From Congeria kusceri (Eukaryota; Mollusca; Bivalvia; Myida; Dreissenidae): a stretch of 64,000 nt of DNA. A model generated the notes under the pieces. It saw only the letters and a program-made list of their open reading frames with translations, was not told the DNA's origin and did no database searches. The stretch spans positions 10,021,058 through 10,085,057 of the forward strand of contig CM051033.1 of the NCBI GenBank assembly GCA_027627225.1, given 5' to 3'. Each line of letters starts with the position of its first letter. Position 1 is the first letter of the stretch. A program made the position numbers and the translations under genes. Of this stretch, positions 56,782 through 64,000 are shown one piece after another.

Positions 56782-56977
56782 TGTGGTTACTTCAATTGAA
56801 GTAGGGCAAATGTCAGTTACTGGCATGAGTATGTGCACTTAGTACTGTTGAACCGCTCAGATTGGCTAAGCTTGCCCAGGAAAAGTGTGAGTAAGTTAAC
56901 TGATCGCCATGATATGACTGAAATACTGTTTAACAACGGCAATAAATCCACATAAACAAACAAACAAACAAACTGCG
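56782..56977 (+). mobile_element. SINE-like repeat with (aaac)n tail
   Basis: Ends in gatcgccatgatatgactga, aatactgtttaacaacggca and then aaacaaacaaacaaacaaac, a tail style I associate with mollusc SINEs (memory, unverified). It joins directly to the truncated MITE, which dates it as a later insertion or a breakpoint. Confidence 0.6.
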
Positions 56978-57109
56978 AGTAAGATTTCTCTTAGACCAAA
57001 CGCCTGTCTTTATGACATGTGCCTGGGGCCTGACACTTTGACTGGTCTGAACGAGGAATGACTGGTGAATACAAAGTTAATTTTAATTGAACAAAATGTG
57101 TACACCATG

Positions 57110-57250
57110 CGATCGGAAGGTCGCGAGTTGGATCCGTGCTATTGGAGCGTTCGAGTTATCTTTCTTAGAAAGACATACAAATACTGGTTCGATGTGTCTA
57201 AATAAACCTTCGGCATTCGACACAATCGAGCTGGAATAAATATAGTTATT
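57110..57250 (+). mobile_element. Degenerate tRNA-derived SINE
   Basis: gaaggtcgcgagttggatcc (B-box region) followed by a body with actggttcgatgtgtctaaa and gacacaatcgagctggaata, related to the SINE at 36250-36470. Confidence 0.55.
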
Positions 57251-57639
57251 TTTTTCCCCGAATAGTCATTCGGCTAATTAATGTTGATGGTATGCGTTTA
57301 TACCGGTAATTAGAATTCATTAAAGAGGTAATGTGAATGCAATTTCAAGACAGAAATATCGGAGTAGCGTACGAATTGTAGTAAAACTAATCGTGCTATG
57401 GAGGACCATATTTTTCACACATGTGAAAAATAAGATCTCATTTTTCACAGGTGTGAAAAATAGGATCTCATTCTTCATACATCGCAATCTCATTCTTCAT
57501 ATTTTTCTGTGAAATTTGTGATCGAGTCAAGTTTTTGATATGCACTCAAATTATATTGTTCACACATGAAAAAAAGTGAATTTTTTAAATCATTATCCTA
57601 TTTTTCACACTGTATGTGCCCTAAAAACAAACGGGTTGA

Positions 57640-57975
57640 TTTACGGTACGATACAGTTTGCCGGGTATTGTACGAGACGGTTAAGTGTAATACGGCTTGG
57701 TATGGTAGTGCATGGTATTGCGTTACAGACATGGCATGGCATGGCATGTAAGGTATGGTTTGTAATGCTATGGTATGGTAATGTACGGTACGGTACCGTA
57801 CGATACTATGCGGTGCGGTACGGTACGGTACGGTACTGTACGGTACGGCACTGTACGGTACGGTACTGTACGGTTAGGTACGGTACGGTACTGTACGGTT
57901 AGGTACGGTACGATACGGTAAGGAACGATATGGTACCGTACGATACGATAAGAAACGTGAGGTACGGTACGCTAC
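57640..57975. repeat. TACGG pentanucleotide microsatellite
   Basis: Degenerate at the left (tggtatgg, catggcatgg) and purest at 57780-57930 (ggtacggtacggtac). It makes a long YGTVRYGTVRY-type frame that is an artefact. Confidence 0.9.
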
Positions 57976-58334
57976 GCTACTTTACTGTCCAAACATGTGC
58001 GGAGGTTCTAATAAGATCATTATAATTATTACCGTCCATGTATACGTATATTCTAGTTCGGGCGGAAATATGCATGGTTATTTTGGTTTTAATAATCCAA
58101 AATAGGACGTGCCTTTGTACGTACGTTCGGATGCGTGCATTGGTTAATATCCCAATAAAAAGGTGTACGTTCGTATGAACGATCGCGAGTACATACACAT
58201 TTCTATCTCCTAATTAGACCGTACAAACGTATTGACAAACGATTAAGCGCATGCGCACATAAGCAGCTCCTCAATAGGGCTTAGTTACTCATAGTGATGA
58301 CAATACTTATGATGACGTTAAGTATAATGGTGAT

Positions 58335-58444
58335 GCATACAATAATTATGAGGACGATGATGACGATGACGATGATGACGATAGTGACGATGATGGTGAT
58401 GATGATGATGATTATGATGATGACGATGATGATGATGATGATTA
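58335..58444. repeat. GAT/GAC trinucleotide microsatellite
   Basis: gatgatgacgatgacgatga and similar for about 110 bp. Confidence 0.95.
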
Positions 58445-58648
58445 CTGTATAATTATGCTCCAAATAATGATTTCATCCCTTGTCGCGATTCAATTTCGCC
58501 ATAAAATATGTGAAAAATGTGATCCGTAAGCATACACACTTTTTGGTCAATCACATTTTTCACACTTATAAATGTGACAAATGAGATCCTATTCTCCACA
58601 GGCGTGTGAAAAATACGATTTGTGAAAAACTTGATCCTACAGTGCTAT

Positions 58649-58989
58649 ATTATATATAATAAATATATCGTATGTTCGTTCAGAAATAAACACCAACGTT
58701 GAATAACATAATACTATGCATGTCTGACTGCTTATTATTTGGTGTAATATGCAGATTAAAGGTTTAAGACAATAAATAGTCGGTTCCGATGAAATTGCGT
58801 TATAAGGAAATCATTGAGTTTTTTTACGGGTCGAAATGTGAAGGACATTGCCCAATCATTCAATATGGCGCATTACCCAGTAGCCAATTTAAACCACACA
58901 AAGTGTTCTCCCCTTTGCAGGATTTTGACATTGTCTTGTTAAAAAAAATGTGTTGCATTCCCGTCAAGGATAAAGTAAATGTCATTTGC
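58649..58989. other. Gene-free stretch
   Basis: A 90-codon frame (58789-59061) crosses the boundary of the segmental duplication and is not open in the other copy. Not called. Confidence 0.4.
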
Positions 58990-59459
58990 ATTTGGGCAAT
59001 AATAAAATTGGTTTTTCATTACATTATGTTGCATCTCTTGACGTACTTGATTGAGAATTAACGTGATGTTCTTGATTAGTTTCATTTATGGGTTATTGTC
59101 CAATATGTTTTTGATAATACTCAATTGTATTGTCACTACGCTGACAATAATATCACTTTCTTTTTAATCAAACTGATAGCATATTATATAATTGTATAAA
59201 ATATAGAAACATTTTTATAACATTAATTTATTAAAACATTTTACTGACGAAACGAAACTGAACATTATCACGGAAATACAGCTGAACTTTTTTATCTCGA
59301 AGTCGCCGGGAGTTCAAAATTGACTCCGATATATCCGACTTTCGACGTATCCAAATATATTAGAAGTATTTAGACCAAATGTTCAATAAACCGTTATATA
59401 AATAGAAATCATGTACACTTATAAATGAACTGAACAAGTAATCAATTATTGAGTTAAGA

Positions 59460-59795
59460 ACTAATTTTAGATTTATTTTTTTTATCGGTTAATTAACAAC
59501 GACTTCGAGTTCTGATGCGTAGGAATTACATTCGTTATCCCGAGTTATATTATAGCCACGTATCAGAACGACAAAGAGTTGTTTATTGACAGATAAACAA
59601 CGAAAATTCGAAAATTATTTCGATTTTAACATGATTCGGCATATATTTTGCAATTTTAATTGGAAATACTTCTTACTATGCTCCGCTCAGAATCGGGACC
59701 ACTTTTTCGTTGTTTATTGGGTAGTCTAACAGCGATAATTGTGTTATTTTTGAGTTATCATGTTAGAATAAAATTTTCAACATACTCGTTATAAT
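59460..59795 (+). mobile_element. Palindromic element P, copy 4
   Basis: Matches 51360-51690 (gagttctgatgcgtaggaat, actatgctccgctcagaatc). Confidence 0.75.
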
Positions 59796-59879
59796 ATGAG
59801 AAAAGACGTGTTAGCAATGTGTGATAAACTTGGGTCCTGGTTCGGTACGTCTTGCCACAGGCGTCAACACTTCGAGATA

Positions 59880-59962
59880 ACCAGATATAAAGTGTTAAAC
59901 TGTTGTATCTGATATAGAAATGTTAAAAAGATACAACAGTTTCACACTCAACCCTCGATATG
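59880..59962. mobile_element. Hairpin element H1, single copy
   Basis: Arms ctgttgtatctgatatag and aagatacaacagtttcacac, ending caaccctcgatat. It lies about 140 bp beyond the stop codon of the gene on the other strand, so it is probably in its 3' UTR. Confidence 0.7.
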
Positions 59963-60099
59963 TTAAATAAGAAGGAAGAAAGTCGGGAATTGTTTTCCAT
60001 TTCGACATATTCGGAAATTCGACTTTAGCGAGTTTGATTTGACGAAGTTCAGCTGTAGTGTATAGAAAATGGACAACACAATACATAATTAAAATCCAA

Positions 60100-61067
60100 T
60101 CAAAACATTTCGTTCATTGCCCACATGGCGAGGAATGGATTCACCGACTGGCTCCACCCACTGTTATTAGCGCGTCCATTGTTCCAGTTATTCCAGCTAT
60201 TATTGACCGCTCTCTGAGGTTGTCTGTTCCAGTTAGTATTTGCATTCTGGTTATTATTTACCGGCCACTGTTGTCGGTTTTGGTTGTTAACCGGTGCGGC
60301 AGTTAGGTTATTAACGTTCGCCTGGTTTCTGTTGTTTGCAACAGGTTGGTTCCAGTTATTTACTGGAGCCATCCGTACGCGGTTCATGTTATTTACCGGA
60401 ACGGGCACTCTACTCACCGGTTGGGCGCTTGTTGCCTGGGCGGTACTGCCGAGAAACTGCAATCCGCTGATAGGGCTGGTACTGGCCGCGGTGTTTTGGA
60501 AACGGTTATTGTTAGAGAAGCCCCGATCTCCCCACTGGTTGTTGGTCATTGGCACATTTGGGGCCACGGGACTTCTGTTCTGCCAACCGTTATTAAACCC
60601 CCGATTCTGCTGCTGCTGTCGCTGGTTCCGCATCCAAGGGCGTTCACTCATGTCGTCCGACCTGTCGTCATCCCGTTGCCACATGTTATTATCTCCCATT
60701 CTCCGCCAGTCGTCATCGTCCAGATCCCAGCGCCTTTGTCCCAATGCGTTATCATCCCAACGATTCTCCAGTCTGTCCATACGATTATTCCACCGATCTT
60801 CGCGACGATCCCGTTGATTTTCAAACCTATCCTCAAGGCCATCCCAACGGTTTTCGATTCGATCCTGACGATTATCCCAACGATCCTCGAGTCTGTCCCG
60901 ACGATCTTCGCGCCTGTCCCAACGATTTTCCCAACGATCGGCTTCTCTATCCCTACGATCTTCCATACGATCCCATCGATTTTCCGCTCTGTTCAATGGA
61001 TTGCCGGCCACTCGTCCCCAACGATCGTCGTCCTCATCGGAAGAATCATCCCAGTCGCCCCATTGTG
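60100..61067 (-). CDS. Terminal exon of an Arg/Asp/Trp/Asn-rich low-complexity protein
   Basis: On the minus strand the acceptor gttatcatatttcatttcag ends at 61068. The exon then runs open for two bases plus 321 codons to TGA at 60100-60102. It starts with an acidic DSSDEDDD segment. About 110 residues of degenerate seven-residue repeats of the type RWDRxED / RxDRLED follow, then an Asp/Trp-rich stretch, a Gln/Asn-rich middle and a long Asn/Trp/Pro tail (NNWNNWNNGRANNSGW). There are no cysteines. The QWGDWDD start just after a phase-1 acceptor would suit a cleaved signal peptide encoded upstream, but no such exon is visible before 64000. The frame also stays open to 61176 without splicing. 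A secreted structural protein (byssus, shell matrix or mucus) is plausible; the function is not recognised. A TTTATT at 59717 could be its poly(A) signal. Confidence 0.7.
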
Positions 61068-61176
61068 CTGAAATGAAATATGATAACATCGTAAAAGGAA
61101 TGTCTTGCCTCTCCATGGGGTATTCCACTCTGTGTATTGGTCCAACATAAAATATCTTATCATTATCTGCAATCAT

Positions 61177-61470
61177 TTATCTCAGCTGAATGAGCAATGG
61201 CTGAGTGCACTGTTTCAATTGCAACAGTGTATTGATCTCCGCTGATAAGATTGGGGGGGGGGGGTCAAATAAACAAGGTTAAACTAGGCCTTTGAGTCGT
61301 CTTCTTATCAATCTTCGGGCTCCACGACTATTACTAACCATACTGTTAAAGCTTCCAAATCCGCATTAGGCAGAAATGTACACAGAAGTCAACATTTAAT
61401 TAAAACCATGTTACTCATTGTAAAGCTTTTATATACACCAATAGCTCTAACATGTTTTTAATTTAAAAAA
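61177..61470 (-). other. Region upstream of the low-complexity exon
   Basis: A 13-base G run lies at 61251-61263. On the minus strand a ggtgtatataaaagc at about 61424-61438 resembles a TATA box facing the gene, but no start codon with a useful frame and donor follows. Either the first exon lies elsewhere or this is chance. Confidence 0.25.
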
Positions 61471-61865
61471 GTGTCGACCATGTAGATCTAGACTGTTGTC
61501 GACCATGTAGATCTAGACTGTTGTCGACCATGTAGATCTAGACTGTTGTCGACCGTGTAGATCTAGACTGTTGTCGACCGTGTAGATCTAGACTGTTGTC
61601 GACCGTGTAGATCTAGACTGTTGTCGACCGTGTAGATCTAGACTGTTGTCGACCGTGTAGATCTAGACTGTTGTCGACCGTGTAGATCTAGACTGTTGTC
61701 GACCGTGTAGATCTAGACTGTTGTCGACCGTGTAGATCTAGACTGTTGTCGACCATGTAGATCTAGACTGTTGTCGACCATGTAGATCTAGACTGTTGTC
61801 GACCATGTAGATCTAGACTGTTGTCGACCATGTAGATCTAGACTGTTGTCGACCATGTAGATCTT
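61471..61865. repeat. 25-bp tandem repeat, 16 copies
   Basis: Unit gtcgaccatgtagatctaga then ctgtt, almost free of variation. One site splits the array into blocks: units 1-3 ccatg, units 4-11 ccgtg, units 12-16 ccatg. Each unit contains gtcgac, agatct and tctaga, three six-base palindromes. Confidence 0.97.
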
Positions 61866-62239
61866 ATTTTAATAAGATTGGCTTAGGGATGGGATGATAC
61901 GTTTTTGTCAATATACTTCAATTCTGACCAGTTAAAACGTGAAACAGTAGTTTTAAAAGCTATTTTGATTAAAATGAATGTATTTACTGTTGCCACGCAC
62001 TGTAATAAAATCGATCTTATTTTCATTTTTTTATATGTCGATTTAAATAACGATGATTACAGCTAAGATATCGATCATACAACAGACTGATAGTATTTAA
62101 GAGTTCATTTTATCGATCATACAACAGACTGGTAGTATTTAAGTGTTCATTTTATCAATTATGGTGAAGATTTGGTCCATGGTAGAAATTATGATTTTGA
62201 TATCAAATTGCTGTTAAAGGTAATGAAAGATGCGTGCTA
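61866..62239. other. Gene-free stretch
   Basis: A direct repeat of about 50 bp (atcgatcatacaacagactg at 62071 and 62114). Nothing else. Confidence 0.6.
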
Positions 62240-62370
62240 CCGACGACAACGACGATAATGATGATTATGACGATGCTGTTGCTGCTGCTGATGACCTTGA
62301 CTATGATGCTGCTGAAGTAGCTGCTGTTGCTGCTACTGCTGCTGCTGATGATGATGATCATCATCATAAT
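62240..62370. repeat. GCT/GAT trinucleotide microsatellite
   Basis: gatgctgttgctgctgctga and gctgctgctgatgatgatga. Low-complexity and open in several frames; no coding support. Confidence 0.85.
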
Positions 62371-62680
62371 TTATTACATGTATTCTTTAAAATTAGCAAG
62401 AAATAGATAATTACCGGTAATACGAAGAAAAGACAAAAAAACTATGACTGAACACGTGGGCGTCGCTAATATGGGCTAATTGAGGAAGCACGTGAGGGAA
62501 GACGAATGTCTATCATGTACAAACCTGTGATAGATTAATTTAGGATTGTCAAAACCCACGAGGACTGCAATTTCGTCCAATCTGTTCAAATATCATTTAA
62601 GTAACTACGTACATCGGGCCTTTGCATTTTGTTCTGGCTTTGCAAATGCAACGAAGACTTTAACAGAGGGGCGTGATTTG
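62371..62680. other. Gene-free stretch
   Basis: No supported gene or element. Confidence 0.4.
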
Positions 62681-63005
62681 TTAGGCGTCAAAAATATGTT
62701 TGTTTCAGGTTACATGCCCCCCAAAATAGTATAGGTAGGTAGGTATTTTTTTTTATATTTGGTAAATGGGCAATTTGAAGATTCTAAAACTGAATGAATA
62801 TAACATATCGGTAATATCCTTTAACATAGTTTTGAAATGGATGTTATAAAACACTTATTTATAATAAAAAAACAACAACATTTATATATTGGAAAAAAAG
62901 TAAATAAATCAAAAGAATATCTGACAAACTCAACAAAATGTTCTAGTGTCGGGGCATTTTTAGTATATTTCGGGTAACCTGAAAGAATAATATTTTTGCG
63001 CCTTA
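62681..63005. mobile_element. Short TIR element (GGCGT...CAGGTTA ends), copy 2
   Basis: Left end ttaggcgtcaaaaatatgtt then tgtttcaggtta; right end (inverse: aaggcgcaaaaatattattc then tttcaggtta). The right interior matches, inverted, the left interior of copy 1 (gacaaactcaacaaaatgtt). About 325 bp. Confidence 0.8.
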
Positions 63006-63232
63006 TAAAAAACATTGCAGAGAGCGTATATGTCATCAACATAGAGTTGAAAAGGCTGGACCAGAATGTCAGAATTACTGAATACAATTTTATGTTTAAA
63101 AACTCAAATAATTAACGTAATGGAATTATTAAAAAGTAATTCAATAGAATTAATATTATCTGACTACTATTTAATTTGAATTGCAATGCAACAATGTGTT
63201 ATTTTATTTACACGTGCGTATATTGTGATTTA

Positions 63233-63470
63233 TTCTGTGCTACCTGTGAGGTTCGGCATGCCTTTAAACCAGTCAAAACCCCCAATGCTTTGCTCTGACC
63301 GTTCCAAGGCAATGACCTCAGTTTTAATCATGTTTATGTTGTGTGTTGTGTTGTTTGTGTTGTCCTGTATTGTATAGGCAATGGGTCATTTGCCTCCAAT
63401 AAAAGACCAGCAGATGGTAATAAGGGTCTCACTGCTGGTGATGTCTCTGGAGTTTCATTATTTATATATG
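63233..63470 (+). repeat. Dispersed repeat family R2, copy 3
   Basis: Starts gtgaggttcggcatgccttt and ends gatgtctctggagtttcat. Colinear with 11366-11615. Confidence 0.8.
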
Positions 63471-63690
63471 AAACAGATAGGTCGCTGTAACTGAGTCCTC
63501 GCTTCGTCTCATTTAAGAGCAATTAAGACAGATTTACTAGCAAGTAAAGAGAGACAAAAGGATTCAAAACAATTAATTAAATGGGTGGTGCCACAATCAG
63601 TATCCGTAACTCACTGTTTTACCATTTATAAGTGCATGTACAGTAAGGAATTTTAAAAGGAACTAGTAAATGCTCCAGAGAAGAAGAGCA

Positions 63691-64000
63691 TTAAAGGGAC
63701 ATGTTCACAGAATGGCAAATTGACATTTTCATTTTTCTTGTCATAGATCCCAAAACAGAAAATACGTTATATATGAACGAGCAACATAACACTACGGACA
63801 AAGAAACATATTCGAAAAATCATCAATTGAAATAGATAAAACTATAACGCTTTTGGAAAATACGCATATTACTTAGCGTCAAAAATTCGCCACTATGGCT
63901 GACAGTCAGAATGGCCTAGTGGTTAGCGCGAGAGACTTTTGATCCCGGCTGTCGTAGGTTCGAGTCCCAGCGAAAGCAAATCTTTTAATTATATATTTTA
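63691..64000 (+). mobile_element. TIR/tRNA-like element, cut by window end
   Basis: Left end ttaaagggacatgttcacag. The clearest tRNA-like segment of the family lies at 63909-63973, with gcctagtggttagcgcg (A box) and gtaggttcgagtcccagc (B box). The 5' end does not pair with the 3' end as in a tRNA, so it is not a tRNA gene. The right terminus would lie beyond 64000. Confidence 0.75.

Larger units (their letters stand above)
57393..58648. mobile_element. Probable long TIR element with tttttcac termini
   Basis: Left end gctatggaggaccatatttt; right end (inverse: gcactgtaggatcaagtttt). Both run into repeated tttttcaca/gtgaaaaat and aggatctcat motifs like those of the 270-bp relative at 41450-41722. 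The 1.25-kb interior contains two microsatellites. Alternatively these are two short elements flanking unrelated sequence. Confidence 0.5.
58990..60870. repeat. Segmental duplication, right copy
   Basis: Partner of 50950-52662. It includes the intact protein-coding exon and, downstream of the gene, the shared element P and hairpin H1. Homology ends inside the exon, about 200 bp before the exon's splice acceptor. Confidence 0.9.

Noticed and set aside
60284..61076. Plus-strand frames opposite the low-complexity exon (up to 241 codons)
   Set aside because: Shadow frames. Only the minus strand shows a splice acceptor, a clean stop, graded protein composition and a paralogous pseudogene in the same frame.
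63905..63980. Possible functional tRNA gene
   Set aside because: A and B boxes are good, but the acceptor stem does not pair, and the segment is embedded in a repeated element with other copies in the window.

Overview
This is a eukaryotic, AT-rich, repeat-dense window. I infer a bivalve mollusc, and a Dreissena-type mussel is my best guess. The reasons are short spliced exons separated by very large repeat-filled introns, tRNA-derived SINE-like units, and a palindromic MITE family (copies near 13.3, 19.4, 37.6, 39.0, 53.2 and 56.6 kb) that I associate with freshwater mussels. That species call is from memory and is not proven by the sequence. There are no bacterial operons, no CRISPR array and no rRNA.

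Layout. 1-19 kb is intergenic: a 39-bp tandem repeat, a long ACT microsatellite, dispersed repeats in several copies, two small inverted-repeat elements and a decayed non-LTR retrotransposon (about 14.9-16.4 kb, minus strand). 19.9-39.5 kb holds the best gene, on the plus strand. A TATA box and signal-peptide exon (19964-20060), a Pro/Thr-rich exon (21030-21355), a terminal coding exon (38111-38305) and a probable 3'-UTR exon (39337 to about 39505) join in phase into a 205-residue secreted six-cysteine protein. Its 16.8-kb second intron carries three minisatellites, a triplicated 1-2 kb segment, fold-backs and MITEs.

39.5-50 kb is repeat territory: inverted-repeat elements, a 51-bp tandem array, an irregular array of about 140-230-bp units, and a 3.76-kb minisatellite of 94 units of 40 bp. 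50.5-61.1 kb contains a segmental duplication (about 50.95-52.66 kb versus 58.99-60.87 kb). The right copy carries an open terminal exon (60100-61067, minus strand) of a cysteine-free protein rich in Arg, Asp, Trp and Asn. The left copy is a broken pseudogene. 61.4-64 kb holds a 25-bp tandem array, a codon-like microsatellite and further transposon fragments.

The two genes show no evident functional link beyond both encoding low-complexity proteins, one certainly and one probably secreted. Most other long reading frames here are by-products of tandem repeats with unit lengths divisible by three, or shadows of the two genes. The strongest candidates for something new are the secreted protein, whose beta-defensin-like cysteine spacing is split by a roughly 130-residue insertion, and a family of elements that combine terminal inverted repeats with an internal tRNA-like segment.
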